A model generated the notes under the pieces. That model had not been told where the DNA came from. It worked only from the letters and a program-made list of their open reading frames with translations, and did not search any database. Shown piece by piece: positions 18,828 to 25,612 of a stretch of DNA of 36,499 nucleotides; within the stretch, counting starts at the first letter, position 1, and the number at the start of each line of letters is the position of its first letter. The translations under genes and the position numbers were made by a program. The stretch comes from Scytonematopsis contorta HA4267-MV1. GTDB lineage: Bacteria > Cyanobacteriota > Cyanobacteriia > Cyanobacteriales > Nostocaceae. Where the stretch lies: NCBI GenBank assembly GCA_019359035.1, contig JAHHIC010000001.1, forward strand, positions 1-36,499, given 5' to 3'.

Positions 18828-18879
18828 AGCCAGTGACTAAAGTCACTGTCTAAAAGCTAAAGTCCTCTAAAGAGGACTA
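18828..18879 (+). repeat. Double-hairpin dispersed repeat, copy 2
   Basis: CAGTGACT-AA-AGTCACTG, then TCTAAAAGCTA, then AGTCCTCT-AA-AGAGGACT. It follows xisI. The first stem differs from copies 1 and 3 by paired changes. Confidence 0.9.
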
Positions 18880-18935
18880 ATGAGAAATAAGATTTTTTTT
18901 CTCAAAGACAACCCCGCATCACAGTTGCCTAAAAT

Positions 18936-19800
18936 TTAATTCAAAAACCGAGTCAAAAGTTCCTCACGCGACAAATTCGATAACTGCAAAAGTAAAGAAG
19001 CATACTCTTGTGGTGGTAAACTTAGTATTGGCTGAATAATAGCTGCTAACTGTGAGTCTACTTCACCAAATCGCGCTAAAAGTAAGTTTTCTACAACTTG
19101 ACGTTGTCCTTCCTGCTTCCCGCGTTGCTCAGTATCCTGTTCCCACTCCAAGTAAGCTTGTGATAAATTCATAATTAATTCCCTTTCTTCAAAATTTACT
19201 TCCGCGCTTGCTTCTATCCTAATCTTTCAGGTGGAAAGTAGCTTTAAAATTTTGGAGTGCTTAGTATCTTCCTTTGGTAAAGCTATCACCTCATCAATTG
19301 CTCGCTTTTGAGTCAAACCTTTACCCAAGATTCTTAAGCAAAGAGTTTCAGGGGCTTCATCAATTCAAAATTCAAAATGCAAAATTCAAAATTAGGCTTT
19401 AACATTAACCAATAAATTAATGCATTAAAATTATTAGTTATTCAATTTTGAATTTTGAATTTTGAATTTTGAATTGTTAAAGGGGCTTGTACCTTAATTG
19501 ATTAATTCAAAATTACTATTTCTCTTCAATTTTGAATTTTGAATTTTGAATTTTGAATTTTGAATTGTTTTGGTCATTTAGCAATTCATCCGAACAAGAT
19601 GTTGTAATAATCCATAATCGCGGGAGTTCCGAGTCTGAGATTATATCTTCATCCCGATTAGCATCACGTTGAATTTCTGCTTCTAAATGATATAGCTTAA
19701 AAAGACAGCTGCGAATTTCTTTATCTGTTGGTTGCTTACGAAATGGCTCTAGCAAGCAGGGAGTTTCAGCTATTCTCGCTAAAATTCCTAGCTCACATCG
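18936..19800 (-). pseudogene. Broken PD-(D/E)XK/Rpn-associated type gene ('flagellar assembly protein H'-like), interrupted by repeats
   Basis: Read on the minus strand, three pieces of one gene can be seen. Piece 1 (about 19800-19567): CELGILARIAETPCLLEPFR through SELPRLWIITTSCSDELL. Then comes a block of TTTTGAA heptamers and filler (19362-19566). Piece 2 (about 19361-19230): PETLCLRILGKGLTQKRAID... ending at an in-frame TGA (19227-19229). Piece 3 continues in the same frame: EERELIMNLSQAYLEWEQDT to the stop at 18936, with a 78-codon open frame from 19172. The family usually has a further N-terminal part of about 60 residues; here a double-hairpin repeat takes its place. Family name is from my memory of similar cyanobacterial proteins, often mislabelled as flagellar. 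Clearly non-functional as a whole; piece 3 alone might still be translated. Confidence 0.75.
19362..19566. repeat. TTTTGAA heptamer block inside a broken gene
   Basis: TTCAAAA units at 19362-19394, an AT-rich filler, TTTTGAA units at 19443-19475, a short spacer, then TTTTGAA units at 19525-19566. The first and later blocks are in opposite orientation. They separate pieces 1 and 2 of the broken gene and shift its frame. Confidence 0.9.
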
Positions 19801-19809
19801 GCAATTTTT

Positions 19810-19861
19810 TAGTCCTCTTCAGAGGACTTGAGCTTTCAGACAGAGAATTTATTCTCTGGCT
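19810..19861 (-). repeat. Double-hairpin dispersed repeat, copy 3 (inverted)
   Basis: Read on the minus strand: CAGAGAAT-AA-ATTCTCTG, TCTGAAAGCTC, AGTCCTCT-GA-AGAGGACT. It sits where the missing N-terminus of the broken gene should be. Confidence 0.9.
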
Positions 19862-19925
19862 ATTTTTTCTGATTATTTGTTATGATGACTATTTGTTGTA
19901 TTGGCTATTTATACCAACCATGAAA

Positions 19926-20264
19926 TCACCGAAAATACAACAGATAAACAAACCCAAACACCAACACAATCAGACTAAAAAAAGCCTGCAACAACCTATC
20001 CCTTATGCGCCTAAAACGGAAATAACTGCCAGCAAGTAAATGTTGTTCTCGTGCAGTAAACCACAACTCAGGTAACACAATCGACCATACAGAAAGTAAC
20101 CCCCAAAACCCCCTACGTCGCATAGCATATTTAGCCATATCGCCAAATACAATTATCACCTCAATCCCATATTCTCGACGAAAACTAGCAGGATAAACCA
20201 ACACCAAACAACTGTATAAACGAATCGATATAAACAGTAATGTTTTAGACGTATTACCAAACAT
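19926..20264 (-). CDS. Small membrane protein following PadR regulator
   Basis: 112 residues. Hydrophobic N-terminus (LLFISIRLYSCLVLVYP) followed by ASFRREYGIEVIIVFGDM, a central region with WGLLSVWSIVLPELWF, and a C-terminal membrane segment (LLQAFFSLIVLVFGFVYLLYF). The phrase RLY..LVLVYPASFRREYG...VFGDM resembles the short N-terminal 'prefix' segment found on PadR-associated permeases; here it stands alone. AAGGAGAG lies 7 bp before the ATG. It follows the PadR gene by 23 bp on the same strand, so the two form an operon and this protein is a likely target or partner. Function unknown. Confidence 0.78.
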   Translation of the reverse strand: MFGNTSKTLLFISIRLYSCLVLVYPASFRREYGIEVIIVFGDMAKYAMRRRGFWGLLSVWSIVLPELWFTAREQHLLAGSYFRFRRIRDRLLQAFFSLIVLVFGFVYLLYFR

Positions 20265-20287
20265 CTATTTCTCTCCTTTTATCACCA

Positions 20288-20644
20288 TTAACGAGTTGGG
20301 TTAAGCAGTTTCTTTGCCACAGCCATATCCACCAAATCAGCTAAACGTCTGGCTTCTAAAGCTATAACTTGCCTACCCAACGCAGTGATAGAGTAATAGC
20401 GTCGTCGTTCATCATCCAATTGTGGGTCAGGACGTTCCTCAGTTTCCGCAATCAGTCCATCAGCAACAAGACGCTTAATAGCTGTATAGAGAGTACCGGG
20501 ACCCAACTTAACTGCACCATTAGTACAATTCTGCACTTCCTGCATAATCCCGTAACCGTGACGTTCCGTATCAGCCAACGACAGAAGGATATGAAATGCT
20601 GCTGGCTTTAGGGGTAAGAAATTTTGAGGGTCAATCACATTCAT
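20288..20644 (-). CDS. PadR-family transcriptional regulator
   Basis: 118 residues from the ATG at 20644 (MNVIDPQNFLPLKPAAFHIL). An upstream in-frame ATG at 20731 would run through the operator-like repeats and is rejected. A winged-helix domain typical of PadR: FHILLSLADTERHGYGIMQEV, LGPGTLYTAIKRLVADGLI, RRRYYSITALGRQVIALEARRL, with a C-terminal helix for dimerisation. PadR proteins usually repress their own operon and a neighbouring membrane or transport gene. Three tandem 15-bp TATC-N7-(G/A)ATA units lie 21-65 bp upstream of the start. Confidence 0.9.
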   Translation of the reverse strand: MNVIDPQNFLPLKPAAFHILLSLADTERHGYGIMQEVQNCTNGAVKLGPGTLYTAIKRLVADGLIAETEERPDPQLDDERRRYYSITALGRQVIALEARRLADLVDMAVAKKLLNPTR

Positions 20645-20664
20645 TGTTGTCCACTCGCTTACTA

Positions 20665-20709
20665 TATCGAAATTAGATATATCATAATTAAATATATCGC
20701 ATTTGGATA
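20665..20709. promoter_or_regulatory. Three tandem 15-bp operator-like units before padR
   Basis: TATCGAAATTAGATA, TATCATAATTAAATA and TATCGCATTTGGATA lie back to back with no spacer. Units 1 and 3 are dyads TATC-N7-GATA. The position just upstream of the PadR start suggests an autoregulatory binding site. That is inference. Confidence 0.6.
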
Positions 20710-20731
20710 TAGTCAGCAACATGATACTCAT

Positions 20732-20941
20732 TTATTTAATGATGGCTCTCAGTGCTTCTAGTTTTTGCTGGTCACTGTGGGATATATGGAGAATGCTCAA
20801 AAATTCTGCTGCAATTTCTTCAGACCCAGGCTTTCCACCTCTTGTAGGGGCTGGGATAAGGCTATCTCCAAAACCATGCGATGGTTCAGGAACGGCTTTC
20901 GCGATACCGGAAATAGATGGGAATGCTTCTTCTAGCGTTCC
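20732..20941 (-). pseudogene. Possible 3' gene remnant of unknown family
   Basis: An open minus-strand frame of 69 codons without a usable ATG, GTG or early TTG: GTLEEAFPSISGIAKAVPEP then HGFGDSLIPAPTRGGKPGSE and a C-terminal amphipathic helix EEIAAEFLSILHISHSDQQK LEALRAIIK. Composition looks protein-like. It is bounded upstream by a TAG (20942-20944) and a GTAGAGAC-type palindrome, as if the 5' part was lost. Family not recognised. A plus-strand frame over the same bases looks less plausible. Confidence 0.35.
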
Positions 20942-20948
20942 CTAAAGC

Positions 20949-20977
20949 GTGGAGACGTTACATGTAACGTCTCTACA
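20949..20977. repeat. GTAGAGAC palindrome, copy 3
   Basis: GGAGAC, core GTTACATGTAAC, GTCTCTACA. It lies just after the stop of the Rpn-like gene on the minus strand. Confidence 0.88.
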
Positions 20978-20994
20978 TAACCCGCTATAAATTT

Positions 20995-21828
20995 TTAGAA
21001 GAGTCTTCGTACTTCATCTAATGTATTTGCCGTGAGAGTAGCTCTAAAAATCTCTGTTAATCTTTCTAAATCTGAAATTTCAGAGATTTGTGGCATTAAC
21101 TCTAAGCCAGAACTACCAAATTTTACCTCTAAGCTTATTTGAATATCCATCAGCTTTTCACTACACCGTCCCCTTTGCTCAATCTGTTGATACCAAGGTG
21201 ATTCTTGTAATATCGCCATATCCCACCTCATAATTTGTTTTACTAAAGCGGTATCCAATACAAAATTAGCAAAAAATCCCAGAACAGTTTCAAACTGGTT
21301 TAATTGCTCCGAAGCTCGAATTAATCTCAGTGCTTCCCTAATTGTAGATTCGTTACCTCCATCCTTCAACATGGGCACAAAGGGGAGCAAAGATGCTATT
21401 TGTTGTCCAAATGCAACATTCACATCGATTTCCCACAGATTGATAACGCGGTAATCCTGACGTGCGTAGATTCCTTCAAAGTTGGACTCGTAGCGTGTGG
21501 GTATTTCCGTGTCACTTACCTTCAGGATATTTATCAAAACAGGAAAGACTGGTAGGTTATATTTTTCTTCTGCAAGCGCTGTGTATGCCCTTACGCGCTT
21601 AGGCATTTCTGGTTTGTAACGCAATTGCAACTCGTTAATTACAAGAAAATCCTGTTTTTGAGGGTTTTGAACGCGAATTAACACATCAGTTTCTCTGCTT
21701 ATCCACTGGAACTCAGTGTTGGGCATTTCTTTGACAGAGAGATTAGGCATTTGGGTCACCCATCGCACCCAATTTTCGGGAGCAGCGTTGATTAATCGTT
21801 TTGTGCTGACATCAGCAGGTTTAGCCAT
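20995..21828 (-). CDS. Rpn-like PD-(D/E)XK family protein
   Basis: 277 residues from the ATG at 21828 (MAKPADVSTKRLINAAPENW); longer frames to 21909 add an implausible leader. The Asp in RETDVLIRV and the ELQ in DFLVINELQLRYKPEMPKR match the D...ExQ pattern of the Rpn/transposase-associated PD-(D/E)XK proteins common in cyanobacteria. The C-terminal part is helical and carries a short DUF4351-like end (LEVKFGSSGLELMPQISEISDLERL TEIF). Rpn proteins in E. coli promote RecA-independent recombination and have nuclease activity; activity here is not known. It is divergent from a ribbon-helix-helix gene, with operator-like repeats between them. Confidence 0.82.
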   Translation of the reverse strand: MAKPADVSTKRLINAAPENWVRWVTQMPNLSVKEMPNTEFQWISRETDVLIRVQNPQKQDFLVINELQLRYKPEMPKRVRAYTALAEEKYNLPVFPVLINILKVSDTEIPTRYESNFEGIYARQDYRVINLWEIDVNVAFGQQIASLLPFVPMLKDGGNESTIREALRLIRASEQLNQFETVLGFFANFVLDTALVKQIMRWDMAILQESPWYQQIEQRGRCSEKLMDIQISLEVKFGSSGLELMPQISEISDLERLTEIFRATLTANTLDEVRRLF

Positions 21829-21869
21829 AAAAATATCCCAAGGCAGTTGCACTATCTGGTAAAGATATT

Positions 21870-21919
21870 GTATGACTATGTACATACAAAAGTAAATATG
21901 TATGCCCAAGTATGACTAA
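21870..21919. promoter_or_regulatory. Operator-like repeats between Rpn-like and RHH genes
   Basis: The 10-bp palindrome TATGTACATA (21877-21886) sits beside direct repeats of TATGACTA (21871-21878 and 21911-21918) and further GTATG motifs. It is placed between two divergent starts, which is a natural site for the RHH protein to bind. Inference only. Confidence 0.4.
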
Positions 21920-21964
21920 ATACCTCAAAAGTTCTTATATTAAGAATTAGAGTTGGGGTTTACC

Positions 21965-22234
21965 GTGAAAAACGAAAGAATAATCTTTAGGGTCGATAGC
22001 AATCTCAAAGCTGCTTTTATGGTTAAAGTAAAAGCAGAAAACAAAAGATACACCGACGTTCTGACTGAGCTTCTAGAAGAGTATATAAATTCCTCTTCTG
22101 AGCCACAAGAAATTGAAGAAATAAAATTGAGGCTGCAAAAACTAGAGAAAGAAGTAGAAAAAACGAATGGTTTAAAAGAGGAAATTGAGGCTCTTAAGGA
22201 ATTTCGCGACCGAATTTTAGCAGCCACAAAATAA
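21965..22234 (+). CDS. Ribbon-helix-helix protein with C-terminal coiled coil
   Basis: 89 residues from a GTG at 21965 (an in-frame TTG at 21953 would add four residues). The N-terminus RIIFRVDSNLKAAFMVKVKA followed by ENKRYTDVLTELLEEYI has the beta-strand plus two-helix pattern of CopG/Arc-type DNA-binding proteins. Residues about 47-85 form a leucine-containing coiled coil (IEEIKLRLQKLEKEVEKT...IEALKEF). Likely a small dimeric or higher-order DNA-binding protein: a repressor, antitoxin or partition-like factor. Divergent from the Rpn-like gene. No toxin-like gene follows it. Confidence 0.72.
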   Translation: MKNERIIFRVDSNLKAAFMVKVKAENKRYTDVLTELLEEYINSSSEPQEIEEIKLRLQKLEKEVEKTNGLKEEIEALKEFRDRILAATK

Positions 22235-22302
22235 ACCCCTTACAACCATTGTCAAGTGTAACTAAGTATAAAAAATGTCATACAAAGTCAACCATTCTAT
22301 GT

Positions 22303-22332
22303 TTCTTGTGGGGTGGGCATCCCTGCCCGCCC
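22303..22332 (-). repeat. GGGCGGGCAAGGATGCCC repeat, copy 3 (inverted)
   Basis: Reverse complement reads AGGGCGGGCAGGGATGCCCA followed by CCCCACAAGA, as at 16128 and 17872. Confidence 0.85.
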
Positions 22333-22427
22333 TGGTGTATAAAAAAACAGTAATTTTGTTTTATTTAACAAAAACAGGAATTTTGCTGTATTTAATCAAA
22401 AGGAGAATCCCCACATTCCCCAACTTC

Positions 22428-23894
22428 CTACCTCGGTGCAGGCAAAGTAGTCAAATTACGCAAAGTCACCGAACGTGCCAACTTATAAGCCGCGTACGCA
22501 TCCACCAACCCCGCACCAGTAGCACCATCAAGACCTTCCCCAGCTACCTCACCAGTAGCGCTCGTACCTTTTTTGACATCCCTAGCAGAAGCCTTAAGAA
22601 TAGACTTAACTAAATCCGGAGAAAGTCCTGGTTGTACCTGTTTAAGCAAAGCACAAACACCCGCTATTTGTGGAGAAGCAGCACTAGTACCGCTAATAAC
22701 AGCCCAACCGTCATTAATTGCAGTCTCATCTTTTTCTGGATAACCAGCACCACCCAAGCGCTTATCAATTTTATTTTCTGGTTCCACAGGCAACATAATA
22801 TAAATAGCGCGGGGTTTCATTCCCACCAACCCACAAACATCCGGTACAGTGCGACCGGGATAAATCTTACTTGTAAAACTGCTAGCGTAATCCGAAGCTT
22901 CTAACAAAAAGTCATCCCCATCCAAAGTATCATGGGCGTAAACCCCACCAACAGAAATAACATCAGGCATCATTCCCGGAAAAGCAATTTGTCCATTACC
23001 AGCAGAAAAGCAAACTACAATCCCTCTATTTCGCACAGCCTCAATCACAGCAGCTTCCAAAGGCTTAAGAAAATTTGGCAGAGTTTTTTGAGTTCTAAGT
23101 TGATAACCCCAACTATTGGTCATCACTGCTGGATATAAATCAGAAGCCACCTTAAAACCGAGAGTAGAATTTCGACCTGTTTTTACACCAATAAAGTCAA
23201 TTCCCGGTGCATTTGCAAAAACATTAGCGGCTTCCGCAGTTCCATGCCCATTTTCGTCCTTCTCCACACGGGTTGCATCTGGAGCAAGAGTCGCGTTGTA
23301 ATTATAGCCATGCAACTTATAAAAAGGATGCTTGTAAAATCCTGTATCCACCATCGCAAGCAAAACGCCTTTTCCTGTAATAGCTTCCTTATGCACATGA
23401 CTAGCACGACAAATTAATGCGATGTCATCCGGTACTCTCAGGTGATGGTAGGGAACACGGGGGGGAATAGGGGAAGGAAGCCCAAATAAAATCGGTGGGA
23501 TTTGGGGGTAAGCACGTTCCACCAAACCCATAAGCTCTTCTGGAATAATAAAAGGAGCATCAGCAACATGAGATAAATAACTAACTTCCCCTAATTCAGG
23601 ATGAGTATCGCTCACTGCTTGATTACGCAGTTCCACCCTTGTACTAAAAACCTGCTCCCAAAGTTCTCGCGTTCCTTCCGCACTTACAGAAAAAGTACCA
23701 ATATGTTGTACTCTAAAACCCAGAGACTGTAGAACCGTCGCAGCTTGCACCGCACGTCCAGCAGGTGGAGTAAATTCTTGGAGATTTTCCCCTTGTAAAA
23801 AAGCATTGGGTGCAAACATTGACACACCGGAATGGGATGACACCACTGCTTCAAAGTAAACTCGGTCTGCACTATTTTCTAGTTGTTGCACCAT
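22428..23894 (-). CDS. Subtilisin-like serine protease (S8) with kumamolisin-type prodomain
   Basis: 488 residues from ATG 23894 (a GTG at 23903 would add three). The catalytic residues are all present: Asp183 in LLAMVDTGF, His218 in ENGHGTAEAAN, oxyanion Asn300 in CFSAGNG, and Ser404 in SGTSAASP. Residues about 48-137 form a prodomain (LGFRVQHIGTFSVSAEGTRE LWEQVF...IPEELMGLVERAYP) that recalls the activation domain of S53 kumamolisins. No clear signal peptide, so it may act in the cytoplasm or leave by an unusual route. A small gene 176 bp upstream on the same strand encodes a protein resembling this prodomain alone. Confidence 0.92.
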   Translation of the reverse strand: MVQQLENSADRVYFEAVVSSHSGVSMFAPNAFLQGENLQEFTPPAGRAVQAATVLQSLGFRVQHIGTFSVSAEGTRELWEQVFSTRVELRNQAVSDTHPELGEVSYLSHVADAPFIIPEELMGLVERAYPQIPPILFGLPSPIPPRVPYHHLRVPDDIALICRASHVHKEAITGKGVLLAMVDTGFYKHPFYKLHGYNYNATLAPDATRVEKDENGHGTAEAANVFANAPGIDFIGVKTGRNSTLGFKVASDLYPAVMTNSWGYQLRTQKTLPNFLKPLEAAVIEAVRNRGIVVCFSAGNGQIAFPGMMPDVISVGGVYAHDTLDGDDFLLEASDYASSFTSKIYPGRTVPDVCGLVGMKPRAIYIMLPVEPENKIDKRLGGAGYPEKDETAINDGWAVISGTSAASPQIAGVCALLKQVQPGLSPDLVKSILKASARDVKKGTSATGEVAGEGLDGATGAGLVDAYAAYKLARSVTLRNLTTLPAPR

Positions 23895-24070
23895 TGATGA
23901 CACCGCTGATTATTACAGTCACGAACAAAACTGAGTATAAAATAAGCGTTGCACTAATAATAGTGTTGCCATTTAAATCTGGTACAAATTGATATTGCGG
24001 CTGTATATTACAGACAAGCACAAACTACTACTTTGAGTTTTGTATATTAAACTTTGAGACTATCACAGTT

Positions 24071-24382
24071 TCAGTATAGTTCTGGTGGTTCTACAAACAT
24101 GACATCAGCAATCAAATCTCGCATCTGTGCAGGTATTTGAAAATCATCCATAACTGCTTCTAAATAAGTTATGTCCTCTATACCTACTTCTGGCATAACT
24201 GTTTTTTGCTGCTTAATAAATGAAATATTGAAAATTGCTCTCCACAAACTTTCTGGTGCTTCGACACTAATAGTCTGTCCTATATATAAAACCCTAAACC
24301 CTAAATTTTCTAAAGTGACTGCTGCTTGCTGGCTTTGTTTTAGTAACGGTAGAACTTCTGCGGCAATTATATTTTCTGACAT
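24071..24382 (-). CDS. Stand-alone protease-propeptide-like protein
   Basis: 103 residues from ATG 24382 (a GTG at 24388 would add two). It aligns over nearly its whole length with residues 48-137 of the neighbouring subtilase: AAVTLENLGFRVLYIGQTIS versus AATVLQSLGFRVQHIGTFSV, then LW..IF/LW..VF, ITYLEAVMDDFQIP versus VSYLSHVADAPFIIP, and a closing PPELY versus PPILF. It has no protease domain. A likely role is an inhibitor or folding chaperone for the protease acting in trans, as known for propeptide-like inhibitors of subtilases in other organisms. Same strand, 176 bp upstream of the protease. No strong Shine-Dalgarno. Confidence 0.8.
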   Translation of the reverse strand: MSENIIAAEVLPLLKQSQQAAVTLENLGFRVLYIGQTISVEAPESLWRAIFNISFIKQQKTVMPEVGIEDITYLEAVMDDFQIPAQMRDLIADVMFVEPPELY

Positions 24383-24388
24383 ATTCAC

Positions 24389-24970
24389 TACAATATTAAA
24401 ACTTTATAAGTATTACTTAAACAACAATTTTATTGTTTAACTTTTTTGCTGTTACAGTGTATTTTACTCAAAAAATCTTTTATAATTCATTAGTTAATCT
24501 TATTAATAAAATAAAAAGTAACAGTGGATACATTTTCATCATAAAGAATAGTTCACTACCACGACTTTATACCTAAAGATGGCAAAAAATCCGGCTTTAG
24601 TAACAGCGAAATCATTATTTTGGTTATATAAATTACATCTCAAGAGAATCTTAGATAACTAAGCAGTAATCTATAATCAATATATGTAATAGCTATTTGC
24701 CCTATCAGCAAAATATAAGTTTTCGATATACATATTGCTGGTTTTATCTGTTATTTTGTAGATGAAGTTACAGATGTTAGTAAAGAGGTGAGTTTAAATA
24801 GCAATCAACTGAACAATTAAATTTAATTTTTCGGAACAACTCCCTCTCTTGGGCTATCTTTATTTATGTCAAAAGCATGAATGTGAGATAGGAAAAGACT
24901 CAAACTTAACCGCAACTTCAATTATTGTCAACAAATTGGTAACGAATTTCTAAACTAAAGGAAAATTTCA
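24389..24970. other. AT-rich intergenic region upstream of the Mo-nitrogenase-domain gene
   Basis: About 580 bp without a convincing gene. It holds the candidate NtcA-dependent promoter at 24758-24800 and a leader of roughly 160 bp. Nothing else recognised. Confidence 0.6.
24758..24800 (+). promoter_or_regulatory. Candidate NtcA-activated promoter
   Basis: GTA-GATGAAGT-TAC (24758-24771) matches the NtcA consensus GTA-N8-TAC. About 22 bp downstream lies a TTTAAATA that could serve as -10, which is the normal spacing of NtcA-activated promoters. The motif is expected by chance several times in a window this long, so the support comes from spacing and from the nitrogenase-related gene downstream. 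Confidence 0.5.
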
Positions 24971-25330
24971 ATGCTAGAAACAAAAAATAGACCAATTATC
25001 TTTTCTGCATTTGTAAAGCCCGTCACAGAGACTAATCAAATCGGGTTAAAAAATCAAATTGCTAAACCGAAATTAGATTTGTTGCGACCATTACGTAAAT
25101 GGCTGGATTCCCGAACAATAGACAACCACAAACTAGCGACATTTTTAGCAAAAATGATTCCCGCTCAATGTCCTTTTGAAAGAGATATACTTTTATTTGG
25201 TCGCAAAGTCGCTCATATTCCCCCCATGTGCAAGCTTAACCCACTTTACGATGAATTAGTCGGGTTACGTTTTCGCGCATTATGTTATTTAGCAGACGTA
25301 TGTGGTGAGGATATCCAGTCCTACTGCTAA
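24971..25330 (+). CDS. Mo-dependent nitrogenase C-terminal-domain protein
   Basis: 119 residues. The segment LRPLRKWLDSRTIDNHKLAT followed by FLAKMIPAQCPFERDILLFG, IPPMCKLNPLYDELVGLRFR and ALCYLADVCGEDI is the conserved body of the small cyanobacterial 'Mo-dependent nitrogenase C-terminus' family. Its function is not established; several paralogues occur in nitrogen-fixing cyanobacteria. Four conserved Cys (in AQCPF, PMCKL, ALCYL, VCGED) could bind metal. AAGGA lies 8-12 bp before the ATG. A candidate NtcA promoter is 200 bp upstream. No nif structural genes are in the window. Confidence 0.88.
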   Translation: MLETKNRPIIFSAFVKPVTETNQIGLKNQIAKPKLDLLRPLRKWLDSRTIDNHKLATFLAKMIPAQCPFERDILLFGRKVAHIPPMCKLNPLYDELVGLRFRALCYLADVCGEDIQSYC

Positions 25331-25348
25331 GAGTGAGTCAGCAAGAAT

Positions 25349-25488
25349 TTGTCCGTGGATATTATAGTTACCCCCGAAGGGGGAGAAACGGTTCAGATAG
25401 GTAAAGGTGATTTGCTAATTTTCCTAACGGTATGACTTGCACCTGGGAAATTAGAAGTGATGTTAGAAAGCATTACACCTTCGATTAA
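25349..25488 (+). pseudogene. Frameshifted C-terminal fragment of a cupin protein
   Basis: Reading GTG GAT ATT ATA... gives VDIIVTPEGGETVQIGKGDL LIF. One base lower in frame the sequence continues PNGMTCTWEIRSDVRKHYTFD and a TAA at 25486-25488. Together these form the end of a small cupin of the DUF861 type (VTPEGGE...GDL..FP.GM.CTWE...VRKHY.F). The junction near 25422 needs a one-base change. The 5' half is missing. It lies between the Mo-nitrogenase-domain gene and the creatininase gene. Confidence 0.75.
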
Positions 25489-25612
25489 CAGTATTTTGCA
25501 GTATTCCCAACAAAAGCAAATATAAGGATTGACATCAAAACTCAAAACAAAAACATAGCTCATAATCGTCATAGTGGGTCTTCACTATCATAATGACGAG
25601 GTTGTAGAAGAA

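Noticed and set aside
19728-20039. Plus-strand 103-codon frame
   Set aside because: Antisense to the broken gene, the double-hairpin repeat and the small membrane protein.
20703-20945. Plus-strand 80-codon frame MDIVSNMILIYLMMALSASS
   Set aside because: Crosses the operator-like units and has no family look; the opposite strand reads more like a protein remnant.
22275-23301. Several plus-strand frames opposite the subtilase
   Set aside because: Antisense shadows of a gene with complete catalytic motifs.
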